The position numbers and the translations under genes are program-made. From Acanthopleura granulata (Eukaryota > Mollusca > Polyplacophora > Chitonida > Chitonidae), in contig JABBOT010000013.1 in NCBI GenBank assembly GCA_016165875.1, forward strand, positions 8,478,909 to 8,542,908: 64,000 bases of DNA, written 5' to 3'. The notes beneath the pieces are model-generated. The model did not search any database and was not told the DNA's origin. It saw only the letters and a program-made list of their open reading frames with translations. Positions 12,611-25,149 of this stretch are shown here, in pieces. Positions within the stretch are counted from its first letter, which is position 1, and every line of letters starts with the position of its first letter.

Positions 12611-15600
12611 TCAGGAAATGTTTATTTTTTCTGTTAAAACAGTCGCTTTTACAGGTCTATGTTTTTCTCTGTACAATCTAACCATTCTGTTGATTGGTTC
12701 GGCAACTGCCAGTGGCTTGCGGTATAACATATGATGATCGGCCCCATTGATGACTATCTGCTGGGCGTGGGGAAAGCGCTGTGAGATCAAATTCTGTTCA
12801 GATTTCGCCCAGGCCTGTGAAGGAAACATAATTTCAGTATGTACCTTAACAAAATTACAACTCACAAAGTAATTTCGGCGCAATTACAAGAAACTCCTTA
12901 ATATTAACTGGTATTAATTATTTTTATATGACGAAATGCCATACTCAAAGATTTTCACTTTTGGCACGGCAACCAGTTTTATGCATGGAGGAAGCCAGAG
13001 TAAACCACTAACCTTTCGCCAGTTACAAGTGAACTCTTCCATTTCTGGCATACATATTATTGGTGGAATTCAAGTGGTCTCTGATGACTACACAAGAACC
13101 TCCCGTCGGCTCCTGTTGCCACCGTGCTTCCAAGAACAATGAAAGAAGTCTTTAATGAGCTAAGAAAACCATGTTTTGTGCAGATTTGATAAATACTGAG
13201 TACAACAAGTGATGCGGTAGTAAGCCATTAGTCACTGTTTGCCACTCGTTTGTATGCCTGTGGTTTGGCTGTGCTTTTCCAGTAGTTTGGCTGTGGTTTA
13301 CCTGTAGTTTGCCTGTGGTTTGATTGTGGATTGCATGTGGCTTGGTTGTGGTTTGCCCGTTGCCAGGCTGTGGTTTGCCTGTTGGGAGAATGTGGATGGG
13401 ATTTATAATGTTCCTCGTGACCGACTGGCAAAATTCACAGGCCATTTCTGCAAGTCTCCTACAGTCAGCCATTGGAGACTGATGGGCTGGTGGGAGTTTG
13501 AAGTGTACCCTTAAACCTGTCTGAGGTGCAGATTATGTGTAGCTGTACTCGCCTTGTTCAGTTGACTGGGCAGTTGTTCATCATAGTAGTTACCAGTCAT
13601 GACCATAACAGAGATGTTGGTCGGGAACTGCTTCATTCTCCTTACCAGCCTACAAAACAAACAATTGAACAGCTTACCAAAAACCGTTTTAGTTTTTTTT
13701 TTTCACTCCATAGCGGTTTGATTTTGATGAAGTGTTTGATCAAACATGATGAACTCATCACATCTGATACAACATAATGCAAAAATATGCACGAATCACA
13801 AGTCGGTGCAATTTTGATGTGTTTCATCATTCACTGCATAAGCTAGTTTTCAAGACAGGAGCCACAGTGAAGAATTTTTCCCTAAACTAGTTTTCAAGAC
13901 AGGAGCCACAGTGAAGAATTTTTCCCTAAACTAGTTTTCAAGACAGGAGCCACAGTGAAGAATTTTTCCCGAAACTAGTTTTCAAGACAGGAGCCACAGT
14001 GAAGAATTTTTCCCGAAACTAGTTTTCAAGACAGGAGCCACAGTGAAGAATTTTTCCCGAAACTAGTTTTCAAGACAGGAGCCACAGTGAAGAATTTTTC
14101 CCGAAACTAGTTTTCAAGACAGGAGCCACAGTGAAGAATTTTTCCCGAAACTAGTTTTCAAGACAGGAGCCACAGTGAAGAATTTTTCCCTAAACTAGTT
14201 TTCAAGACAGGAGCCACAGTGAAGAATTTTTCCCTTCACCTATTCCCCTTTGTATAGGTGCAACTGCCAGTTTGTATCATTATAAGAGGTTAGCCAGAAT
14301 GTTAGACCGCTTATCCTTACCACGACCCCACACACAGTGAGAGCAGAAAGCATCCACAAATTCCCTCCCCAACGTAAACAAAAAATGTCTCTGCTTCAAG
14401 GAGACTGACAACCAACATAAATGCTTCCGGCCCAAACGTAACAAGCACTGGACACGGTTCGCATTCTCTACGAACATCAGCTCCATAGGGAACTCAATCT
14501 GACAAAAGTCAGTCCCAGGCTGCGCAGTAACAATGCAAATGTACTGAATGAAAACAGTGCACGATATGGGGCCCAATTTCAGGTCATTTTTCCAATACAA
14601 TTACTCAAATATGCATAATTCTTGATGCCCCTCTTAACATATTTTCAGCCCTACACTGGAAGTTCAAAACAGTTTTACAGACAAACCTGAAAATAAACAG
14701 GCCTACCTGAAAAGTTTTTGAAAAATCCACACTGTTCATATCATAAAATACTGAACCGATATTTACTTTCCACATTACCGTCTTATTTTTTTAAAATCAC
14801 TGACTCCCAAAATTGATAATTCATAAAAGGTTTAAATCACTTCACATTATTTAACAATAACCTCTTACCGTAACTGATCAAATGTCTCATTGATAAAATG
14901 ATGTTCGTCCACAACTGAGCTCATGTGACGCGGGTGACACAAAAGATGCTTCTGCAAAATACACAAGACAGGTGATGGAATTGCAAAAACTGCCTCTGAG
15001 AAAAGTTCATAAAACATCATATACATGTACATTCTAAAATTCAGCCACAGAACAGCCTTCCACACACTCTGGACAATTTCTACCCAGCCGCACTCCCCCA
15101 AAAATTTATCAACGGATACCCAGAAATCCAAATAATTTTGGACAATCATCATGAGTCTTAATGAAGGTCATTAAAGCATCATTATAGACGCCTTGCACAA
15201 ATAATTTGATCACTAATGTGCCATCCGGGTATAAAGACTTTTTAATTTTTTTTTTAGCTCTCTCATTTTTCATGCCAGTCAGTTTTGTTTGGGCCTATCC
15301 ATTTAAACGACTTTCTCCACTGTTTAGGCCATAAAAAATATTGCCAAATATTTCATAAGTTTGCCTTGATTTTTTTCTTTTTTTTGGGTCAATATAAAGA
15401 TGTCAAGGTTATAATGCTTATATCTAAAGGCGATGTAACTCTTGAACAATGTTATGAAAAAATGATTAATGACGTTTTGTCATGAGTCGATGAGTCTACT
15501 CTACTGAGGGGAATTTTTGATGAAAACAGTTCCTAAAAGTTTTTTCATAGTCATAGTTAAATCATGGCCATGATGACTTGGAAACTTCCCAGTTTCCCAT

Positions 15601-18600
15601 CTTTTTCATATCTGTTGGAATCCTAACATCCACATTTCTTCACCACAGTGCTACCTGCATGCTACCTGCAAACACTGTCCTTAAAAAAGTTTCCGTTTGC
15701 CAAAACCCAATACTATAAAAAAAAAAAAGAAAAATACTGTCAGATGTCTTATTTTCTTATTCTGGCTTAATGAAAAAGATAAAGTTTTCAAAGAAATTGA
15801 CATTGCGAGAAAAATGAAAAATAAACTTCTAACAAAATCTAATTAAGAATCTTAGGGCTTTTTTGGAGCCTTCCACCAATGCGGGTCGATGTGAGTTCAA
15901 GCCCAGCTCATGCTAATCCGCTAACAAGCTGAGGATAGCCATGGGTTTCCCCAGGGTTCTCCCCGGCTTCCTTCCACCATAACGCTTGTATAAACCATTG
16001 TATAAATAAAATATTCTTGCGAGCGGCATGAAACACCAATCAAATAAATACACATAAATGAATACCCTCTACTTCTGCACAGATTTTTCCTGAGAGCCCC
16101 ATCAAAACAACTGAGCTCAGCTCTCACCTGTCTATTAACGACGTCCTCAGGTAAGTCAGCCAGTTGCAGTGGCTGATGCACCAGCCCCAGGAGAAGGGCC
16201 AGTCGGGTGAGCCCCACGGCCGCACCTAGCTGCAGAGACTGGAACGAGGGTAACAGGTGTCCAAACCTTGGGATTAAACCACAGAATGAAGATCTGTTCA
16301 TCAGAGAAAAGCAAATAGACTTCTGGGGCCAGAATCACGAAAGCATCCCTCCCTCAGGCCATGCTTAAAACTGTGTTTGTTGGGTGTAACCTGACTGACT
16401 TGAAAAAAAGGCCTACACAAAAGTTTTTATCAGTAGTTTGACAGAAGTTTCTGTTTTATTTTTCTATGCATGTTAATACCTTTCAAATTCCTATATTTTT
16501 CACAAGCCAAATTAAAAAAAAAAAACAAAATCCCCTCCTAAATGACCCTATTTTTTCTCCCAACAAACAGTTTTTTTAGGATGGCTTTAAGACTTAAATT
16601 GCGGTATTATTCCTGAACATAGATTTGAACTTAAAAGCTAACTTTCGTCTTGGTTTTCACGGTCTATTAAACAAAGATCTTACAATTAAAAGTGTAAGCC
16701 TCAAGCTGAGACAAAATTTCACCGTAGTAAATGGTTTGGAAGTTAAGGCTGGTGGTCTATATGACAGCTGCTGGAAGATGTAGAGACACATGTATCTCTA
16801 AGCCTGGATAACTAAAAAAATGCTGTGATATGCTCAGTATAAGGCCATCCTTAAAAGCTGTTCGTTGAGCATAACCCAGCCCTACGAGAAATAATAGGGA
16901 CAGTTGGTAGTGAACTCTTTTTTTTTTTAACTCTGGCTCTAGAAAAAGGTAGGGTTTTCAAATAAATTAACATGAAGAAAAAAATTTTACACAAAGTGTT
17001 TTATTAAAATATCAATAAAAACTTTTGAGTGGGTTTTTTTTCAAAGGGTCGGTCACATATTGCACATATTTTTAAGGATGGCCGAATAATAAGAAAATTC
17101 CTGACTGTTGCAGCTATTCGATTTTTTTCAACCCTTCAACAGGTACACATAATAAACAATACAAACACTTTCAATACAAAAACTGCCCTTCGGTTATACC
17201 TAGGGAAATTTGCTAGCAACCTGCGGATGGTCAGGAGTCCACCCTCACCGGCTCTGCCCGGTTTCCTCCCATCATAATGATGGTAGCTGTCAGTTAAGCG
17301 AAATATTCTTGAATACAGTGAGTTCAAATCCAGCACATGCTGGCTTCCTCTCCGCTCGTACATGGGATAGTCTGCCAGCAACCTAAGGATGGTTGTGGGT
17401 TTCCCCCCAGGCTCTGCCTGGTTTCCTCCCACCATAATGCTGGCCACTGTCAGATAAGTGAAATATTCTTGAGTGCGGTGTAAAACACCAATCAGGTAAA
17501 TAAATAAATATCATATTCAGCGAGCATTCACAGATACAGGCACAAGCTCATCACTCACCAAAACTGTAACCACACGTTGTTCTGTTGATCAAATATGTCT
17601 TCCGACAGGGGATTAATGAGAACCAGCCCCGCCACATTCCTGAGGGGTAAACACCACAGATTTATTAATTTTTTCATATTAAACAACTGAATCATTTCTA
17701 ATTTTTTAAAATTGTAACAAAATTAACAACTTTCATTTTTCACAAAATAGGTTGGATATGATGGCAAGATGTTATGCCACCTGTCCAACCAAGATGAGAG
17801 GAGGATTTTAGGTTACGATCCAACTGTACCATATGCGTATAATATTTTATTTACTGATCTGAATGATGCTTGACACCATATGAAAGAATTTCCACCAATT
17901 AGTTTAAATTAATATAATCAGTATTATTGGTGGAGTGCCCAGGAGAAAAGCGACCAACCTGGCAAGTTACTGACCAACTTCCCCACATGCATGACGTGAT
18001 GGAGAGGCATGCATACATATTGATAAAAGACGAGTGGTGTTCAGTGACTGTAACACTGCACAAATGGACAAAGGCGAGTTGACAACAGCTTGTCATTATC
18101 AATGCCCCACAGGTGCCTCCATGACCCCGGGGCCTCTCACCAAGGCGGCAGCTGTGAATTGAAGCTCATACACAGACAGGTCTGTCAGCGACCTACAGAT
18201 GGTCGTGGGTTTCCTCACGGCCTACCCAGTTTCACCCCAACATAACCCTGCTTGCTGTCGTACAAGACAGATATTCTTGAATACAGCCATAAACAGCGAT
18301 CAAATAAATATTAAATAAACCCATGTCCCACAAACAGCGACAGTGGTGCAATGTTACAAGTTAATGATAACAACCCACCCTTCATACAGCTGAGAGTAAA
18401 ACTCAGCCACAATCGCCCCGATCTCCGCTCCCACCAGAATGAACGGCTTCTCCTGCTGACTGGCCTGTGTGAACAACACAGTGAAGTCTTCCACCATTCT
18501 GCCCAGGAATGAAAACAATAAAAAAATAGACACAAAAAAAAATTAACTTTCACGAAACATTGGAAGGCAAAGATTTCTCATGTAAATTTTTTGGGTAAAT

Positions 18601-21600
18601 GGCATTGTCCAGGCAACAGCATCATAAGGAAAGTCCCCAACACAAATGATTAATGTCATTTATCGAAATGTGCCTAGACTGTGCATGGAACAGACATCTA
18701 GTTGAACAGATTTTAGAATCTGATTTTATTTTTGCAAGAGACCAGTAGTTCAAAAAGGGCAAAGGGGTATAAGCTCTGTTTTTACCTTTCAGTATAGACT
18801 GATCAGAAGTAAGATTGCCTTTTGTTTTAGGGTGATAACAGTAATAAAATTTTACGCCTGGTTTAATTTTTCAATACCTTTTGGAACAAGTATTCACATG
18901 AAATCAGTCCACTTTAAAAAAATTTTCCCACAGGTCCATCCTATATCTTTATACCGTATATTTCTCCATATTAAAATGAAGCAGTGTTGAAATTTCCAAG
19001 GTAGGTCATCAAAACTTTAATCCAAAGTTGTCTGCCCTTGCTAAACCCCAAGATGACATATTTTTACACACTGACAAGTTAGCAGATTGCTGAGGAATGT
19101 GAAGTTTCAACTACTTAACAAGGATTAATTAACAGTTTCCTGTTTTTAAGTCAGAAGGTCCATCATGTTAGTCAGGTGAATGAGTATTTATTGAGGGTAA
19201 CATTGCTTTCCTGCAACCATGTAGCTGACTGCCACAGTGAAATACTCTTGATGACAGCTTTACTTTATTGCCCATCAGATATGTGTATAGTACAAATAAA
19301 CAAATAATTTCATTTCAAATTTCAAAAGGTTTTATATATTTATAATGCTCTTCTGGGTGAGCCTTAACAAATTTTTCTTCCAGGCGCTACACACTTAGGA
19401 CAGGACAGACTTACGTTTCTGCTGAGAATGGCACCATCTTGTCGCGGAAGTCCTGATTTGGAGTCTGTGAGCCTTCAGGAGTGCTCATGTTCTGTAAATA
19501 TATAAATGCTTACTCACTGATTGATAAGTGAGATAACGGACTGGTTCGCTGATTGATTGACTTGAGTGACTGATTAACTGAGTAACTGATATGACAGATT
19601 AACTGGTTCAGAGATTTCATGATCGATCTGATGACTGATTCCTCCACTTACAGACTGATCCCATGACCGATTGACTGGTTCAGAGATTTCATGATCGATC
19701 TGATGACTGATTCCTCCACTTACAGACTGATCCCATGACCGATTGACTGGTTCAGAGATTTCATGATCGATCTGATGACTGATTCCTCCACTTACAGACT
19801 GATCCCATGACCGATTGACTGGTTCAGTGATTTCATGATCGATCTGATGACTGATTCCTCCACTTACAGACTGATCCCATGACCGATTGACTGGTTCAGT
19901 GATTGCGTGACTGACCTTATGACTGACTGACTGGTTCATTGTTTGAGCGATTGAATTGATGATTGATTCATCTCATGTCTTATGAACTGGATCATCCTTT
20001 GACTGATTGACTCGATGACTGATTGAAAGCTTCACTGATTGACTTGTTCACTGACTGTCAGTCTGATATCACGACAGAATCCTTCATTGAGTGATTAAAC
20101 CTATGGAACCCTTGACTGGATTAATCACTGGTAGACTCATATCATGGCTGTTCATTGGCCTACATGTAAATGACGTTTGACCACTCGGCTGGTTGCCTGG
20201 CCCTTTGCCTGAAGAAATAACTTTATGACTGGTGCTTTTATATTTGAATCCTTCACTGACTCATTGACCAGTTCACTGACTGATTCATTCACCTCAAAAC
20301 AGGTTGATCAATGTACTCAACGGGTTGATAGTTGCTCCATTAAATGAGTGACTGTATGACTGACTTGATCTGTGATTCTCAGACTGTGACTGACTGGTTG
20401 ACTTGATCTGTGATTCTCAGACTGTGACTGACTGGTTGACATGATCTGTGATTCTCAGACTGTGACTGACTGGTTTACTTCTCTAGAAAACTTACCCTCC
20501 AAGGTCTTTCACTAAAGCCCAGTCCTGCTCTGTCATAGACACACACCTACAACACAAAAAACAGAAATATGCAATTATTCATTTATCCATTAATATTTGT
20601 GTCCAAGCAATTAACCTCATATTAAAGCTTACAATATCATAGGACACATTTTGTTTTGAGAGGGGGTGGTGGACACAGATTCATTTACTTAACTATTTAC
20701 ACCGTAAACAGACAGCCGGTAATAAAATTCGTTCTGAGATCATGTCGTACAATTATTTGTTTATTTAATCAGCGACATTTACTCAAGAACATTTCACTTT
20801 ATAAGTCGCAGAATTCAAGTGAATTCATCATCCCTGCAGATACCTGGTAACTTCAAACCTGCAGATGCCTGGTAACTTCATACCTGCAGATACCTGGTAA
20901 CTTCATACCTGCAAATACCTGGTAACTTCATACCTGCAGATACCTGGTAACTTCATACCTGCAGATACCTGGTAACTTCATACCTGCAGATACCTGATAA
21001 CTTCATACCTGCAGATACCTGGTAACTTCATACCTGCAGATACCTGGTAACTTCATACCTGCAGATACCTGATAACTTCATACCTGCAGATACCTGGTAA
21101 CTTCATACCTGCAGATACCTGGTAACTTCATACCTGCAGATAAACGTAACTGCATACCTGCAGATACCTGGTAACTTCATACCTGCAGATACCTAGTAAC
21201 TTCATGCCTGCAGATACCTGGTAACTTCATGTCTGCAGATACCTGATAACTTCATACCTGCAGATACCTGGTAACTTCATACCTGCAGATACCTGGTAAC
21301 TTCATACCTGCAGATAAACGTAACTGCATACCTGCAGATACCTGGTAACTTCATACCTGCAGATACCTAGTAACTTCATGCCTGCAGATACCTGGTAACT
21401 TCATACCTGCAGATGCCTGGTAACTTCATCAGTTTAAACGTGCAAAAATTTGTGATGATTACTATCAACTCTACCTAACTGAATATCTCCCATAAAACAC
21501 ACCTTAAAAGACTTTCATTGTATTCAGTCATAAAAAAAAATCTATAAAAATAATGACTGATTGAAAACACTGTCTTGATACTTCCATGGATAATCACTCA

Positions 21601-24600
21601 TAATATCCAAAATGTGAAAGGAGAAGAAAACATAAAAATGATGCCAAAATAAGATGAAAGAGCAACAAAAATTAGTTGCAAATATGGCCTTTAGGGGATA
21701 TTTTTTGCAAGAGAAAAAGGTACTTGAAAATATATTTGCAAGGGGGGTATTTGGGACTAACTTTTGATATTTATCATCACTGACGTAATAATGTTCTAAA
21801 TTAGGATGTGATGCATGGCTAATAAATTTATTTCAATGTAAATTTGTTGTTTATATCCGAACATATGCATTTAACCTGAATTATGATAATATTTATGAAC
21901 ATAAGAAAAATATAAATATGTTCCAAATCCTGACGGAACACATTTGTTAGATGAAAAGGACAAATTCTAGAGAAAAAATAGTGATTAAACGCACGTAAAA
22001 TCCTCATTTATCACAGTATTAGACAAAGACTATATATACCAAAAGGTGGTCCCAAATACCCACCATACAAATATCATTTTCAAGTGTCCTTTTCCCCACA
22101 AAGAAAAATCAAACAAATATTGAAGATCACATTTACAACTAACTTTTCACCCTCGTTCACCTGAATTTCTGAATGTAATTTTTATGTTTTCTCCACCTTT
22201 AAGCCCGGTGTACATGTATAACAAAAATTAGCCCCTGTCAGACTTGAACCGATGCCCAATGTGTTTACCTTTGTGACTTTTGCAACCAGAGGAATTACCA
22301 AACTCCATACATCTGAGGTCATTCCAGTCGGAGCATCAAGGATGACTAAGAACACAAAGGAATTAAGAACCACATTTTACTCACAATTTACACCTGTTTT
22401 GGAGGTTTTTTCTTACTTTTTTTGGTTATTTTTCATTTCAATAACATAGCTACACATAGAATAGAGAGTACAGTTGATCCATTAGGAGATCCAGGGCATT
22501 TACAAATGAACAGTCATCATTATAAACTTGTGGTGATGACCTGTGTGGAGTAAAAGTAAACACAAAATTATGTTCACAAATGTGGGTTAATGTCTGATAT
22601 AAATATGCATACTGCCAAATTACTTGTGACACACAACTGTGCCTACACCTGCAGATTTACACCACAGAACTGTGCCTACACCTGTGGTTTCACATCTGAC
22701 ACATGACAGTACCTGTCGGAGAGCCCTTGCCTTCACAGGACATGAACAACTTCTGGTTCCATCCAATGTCATACAGTTGACCTGAAATCAAATATTCAAG
22801 ATTCTTCTTAACAAAAAAAAAACAAACATCACTGTGGAACCAAGATGAGGTATACTGCAGGAGCTTAGGTTGACAGGATAATAGGCCAAATTGTTTGTTT
22901 TGTTTGTTTTGGGTACCAAAATCTTATCAATCTGCGAATTTTATTTTACTTTATTTCCTTCAAAATGGATTCTAAAGGATTTTCTGTGTGAAAGCTCCAG
23001 TGTATTTACAATTATTTATTAAAGAATTTCACCCAGATTTTTAGGTTTCAAATTCAAGCTCATTTATACACATTAATACATTTTACATTTAAATGAATAA
23101 ATGAAAAAAAAAAAAAAGCAAAAATATAAAATGCTGATTATAGTAAAAAAATTTCCACATTAATTACAGACGCAAGTGTAATACATGTATATGTACAACA
23201 GGGGAGTTTCGACTTCGACCTCTTTTATCAATGGAGGTAGAAAAAGTACTACTGTGCCATGTGACTTGTCAGAAATGTTAGGCAACTTTTGCTGATATTA
23301 ATTCACTGATCAGCTTTCTCGCCGTGTCCCTGAGGGACAAATTTCACTTTTTTCCTTCATAAACGTATTAGATTCATAAAAATTACGTTATAATGTTACA
23401 GAAAATGTAATCCAAACTAGTTGACAGGTCACATGGTACAGTAATACTTCTTTCACCCTCCAAACATAAAAGAGTTCAAACTCAAAACTCCCCTACTGTA
23501 AATCTATGAAGAATGTAGACATTCAACTTCTTCAGCAAGCCACAAATTAAATGTTATGTTTGAATGCACTTCAGTCAGTCTTTACTTGTCTTTACACGCT
23601 TATTTATTTACTTGACTGACGTTTCATGTTGTGAAGGAGATTTTTTTTACTTATACGATGGGAGTCAGGTTTATTTTCGCTGAGGAATTCGGCGGTGGAG
23701 GATACTGGAGTGACTGTGGCAAAATCGCCGACTTTTGCTAGGTATCTGACAAACTTCTTTACTTAACAAAAAGTCCGGCCAAAGCAGTATCAGGTTGGGA
23801 ACATGTAACCTTCTTTGGGCCCCCTATAAGTTCCAACAAGGCAACGTTTTAATCCCTTATGCCCATACTGTTCTTCCCTGAAATAAATTACACAGATGTA
23901 TGTCAGCCCTGTGAAAATAGAAGCCAAATTAGCACTGCAGCTATTGAGAGAGACAGAGATCACACTGGTTTGGGCTTAGACAGGGTGGGTGTTCTCACAA
24001 ACTAACGCATAACGTCTGTAAAATCACGGTAGTTCGCAAGAGCCCCCACCGTGTCTTGTCCTAACCAGCGTGATCTCTCGACTCAACTGCAATGCCGATT
24101 TGGCTTATTCAAACCGATTCAAAATTTCTAGTGAACCACAATAATCTTACCATCAGGCATAAGCTCAGCCATTTCCTTCTGCAGGGCGGCATAATTAATG
24201 AAGGGCGGAACGATCAACAGGACGAAGATAATTTTTGCTAACGTTGTCAATCGTCTGTACCACGGCTTTCTCTTAGCAGAGCTCCCTTTCTGCAGCAGAG
24301 AATAAAACACATGGATAACAATCCACAATTCCATGTCACTGTTACATGAACCTGTACAAGCACGTGTAAGGCTACATTTATCACTGCATAGTCTTTGATA
24401 AAAAAGTAATGGTTAGCAAATTTAGAAAGAATTATCACCGAAGAATATTTCACTTACATAAAGCAGTCAGGTTGGAATACGGCCCAAGATGACTGCAGCC
24501 ATTCATATCTACCTCTTTGGTAGAACAATACTAATTTGGGATATAGCCTTAACAGTATAGGCTAGAGTTTATCAAGATCTTGGGAGTAGTTTTCCTGTAA

Positions 24601-24928
24601 TAGCCATTTACATGTACCTGGGTACCCTCTCCGCCGGTTTTTCTGAGCAGCCGTGTTTTAGACCGTGCCGAGGGACTGCTAAGGCCAGTCTTAGAATTTA
24701 TAACTTATATATAAATAAATTTTATAACTCATCCTTCGCCTCCACACAACAAAATTAATCTACACCCTTTTTATCAAACAAGCACATAATGCAATTCCGC
24801 AAAAATTCCGTGAAGCCAACCTGTGGTTTGGATTGCTCGTTTTCCGCATTACGTGTTGTTGTTGTTGTTGTGACAGCTGGTGGGGGTACGCGATCTCGGC
24901 CTTGCAACAGGTTGCTTCGCTTCCGCAT
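12611..24928 (-). CDS. Membrane-anchored alpha/beta-hydrolase-fold protein, nucleophile replaced
   Basis: Twelve exons in transcription order: 24928-24821, 24289-24151, 22781-22713, 22345-22269, 20546-20496, 19491-19415, 18498-18379, 17639-17559, 16266-16128, 14951-14869, 13649-13553, 12814-12611. Every junction keeps frame, giving 414 residues. Residues 1-52 are basic/polar, 53-72 form one transmembrane segment (LAKIIFVLLIVPPFINYAAL), and the rest is an alpha/beta-hydrolase fold on the far side, suggesting a type II membrane protein. Family landmarks are CEGKGSPTVILDAPTG, VCVYDRAGLGFSERPW and GLVLINPL. The nucleophile elbow is GAEIG (197-201) where active enzymes have GxSxG, so Glu199 replaces Ser. 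Asp338 (GNYYDEQ) and His374 or His375 (GADHH) could fill the acid and base positions. A pseudoenzyme or altered chemistry is inferred. Intron 11 uses a GC donor (AAG|GCGAGT). Exon 1 is the least certain; it fits by phase and basic character only. Confidence 0.86.
13843..14234. repeat. 44-bp tandem array, 9 near-identical copies
   Basis: The unit begins CTAGTTTTCAAGACAGGAGC and ends TTTTTCCCTAAA or TTTTTCCCGAAA; the last copy lacks 4 bp. Copies differ at essentially one site (CCCT/CCCG), so the expansion looks recent. It lies in intron 10 of the hydrolase gene. Confidence 0.95.
15868..16059 (+). mobile_element. Family 1 SINE, antisense in hydrolase intron 9
   Basis: GAGCCTTCCACCAATGCGGG through ACACCAATCAAATAAATACA. 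It ends about 70 bp from exon 9 of the hydrolase gene and lies on the opposite strand. Confidence 0.88.
17195..17510 (+). mobile_element. Two fused family 1 SINE copies (dimer)
   Basis: The first piece (17195-17320) starts at AACCTGCGGATGGTC and stops inside the tail at TTCTTGAATACAGTGAG. A second copy begins directly at GTGAGTTCAAATCCAGC and runs to the (AAAT)n end. The junction falls on the short shared string GTGAG, suggesting template switching or recombination. Confidence 0.85.
18121..18320 (+). mobile_element. Diverged family 1 SINE in hydrolase intron 7
   Basis: GCCTCTCACCAAGGCGGCAG, GGTCGTGGGTTTCC and ATTCTTGAATACAGCC mark it. It ends about 60 bp from exon 7. Confidence 0.82.
19597..19904. 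repeat. 72-bp tandem array, about 4.3 copies
   Basis: The string GATCGATCTGATGACTGATT recurs exactly every 72 bp (19621, 19693, 19765, 19837). Because 72 is a multiple of three, the minus strand stays open and shows a 24-residue peptide repeat containing SWDQSVSGGISHQIDHE. Surrounding DNA from 19500 to 20480 is rich in degenerate GACTGATT words. It lies in intron 5 of the hydrolase gene, so I treat the ORF as non-coding. Confidence 0.93.
20361..20475. repeat. 38-bp tandem array, 3 copies
   Basis: The unit starts TGACTTGATCTGTGATTCTC and repeats at 20361, 20399 and 20437, with one T to A change. It ends about 20 bp from exon 5 of the hydrolase gene. Confidence 0.92.
20833..21429. repeat. 25-bp satellite, about 24 copies, with higher-order structure
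   Basis: The unit is built on CCTGCAGATACCTGGTAACT. A variant containing CAGATAAACGTAACTGCAT appears at about 21137 and 21311, 174 bp apart, followed by the same series of variants (CCTAGTAA, then CATGCCTG). A seven-unit block was therefore copied as a whole. It lies in intron 4 of the hydrolase gene. Confidence 0.95.
23199..23497. mobile_element. Foldback element, ~75-bp inverted ends
   Basis: The left arm (CAGGGGAGTTTCGACTTCGA ... GTGCCATGTGACTTGTC) is inverted against the right arm (GACAGGTCACATGGTACAGT ... CTCAAAACTCCCCTACTG). It is about 300 bp with no ORF, in intron 2 of the hydrolase gene. A half-arm-like string (GAACTCGAAACTCCCCTATT) occurs at 38851-38870. Confidence 0.75.
23598..23705 (-). 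mobile_element. Family 1 SINE relic
   Basis: TTATTTATTTACTTGACTGA followed by a weak ACTTATACGATGG match. It is highly diverged. Confidence 0.45.
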
Positions 24929-25149
24929 GATTCTGTGCCGGAGTTACTGCGAATCAACGTTTCTTCTGGTCCGTTCTGATGTGTTTTTTGTTGAACATAT
25001 CTGGATGATTCCTTGTCATGCCACGTACATCAGTGAATACATCCACGCATGAGCTCCACCACCTCCATTTGTAGCAGATGTGTTTAGAATGGATTCTCCG
25101 CTTTGATTTCACCCACGTGGTACACCACGGCGGGGGATTCCCCGAACTG

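Noticed and set aside
13152..13472. Asn/His/Gln/Thr-rich minus-strand ORF
   Set aside because: It comes from a degenerate TGTGGTTTGCCTGT-type repeat in hydrolase intron 11; composition is that of a simple repeat.
13843..14234. CRISPR-like regular array
   Set aside because: The units are contiguous without unique spacers, in a eukaryotic intron; it is a plain tandem repeat.
15921..16301. 126-codon minus-strand ORF as a separate gene
   Set aside because: Only 16266-16128 is coding, as exon 9 of the hydrolase gene; the rest is intron and antisense SINE.
18311..18553. 80-codon minus-strand ORF with Trp/Arg-rich sequence
   Set aside because: It is the wrong frame of hydrolase exon 7; the frame that joins both neighbours gives the GAEIG segment.
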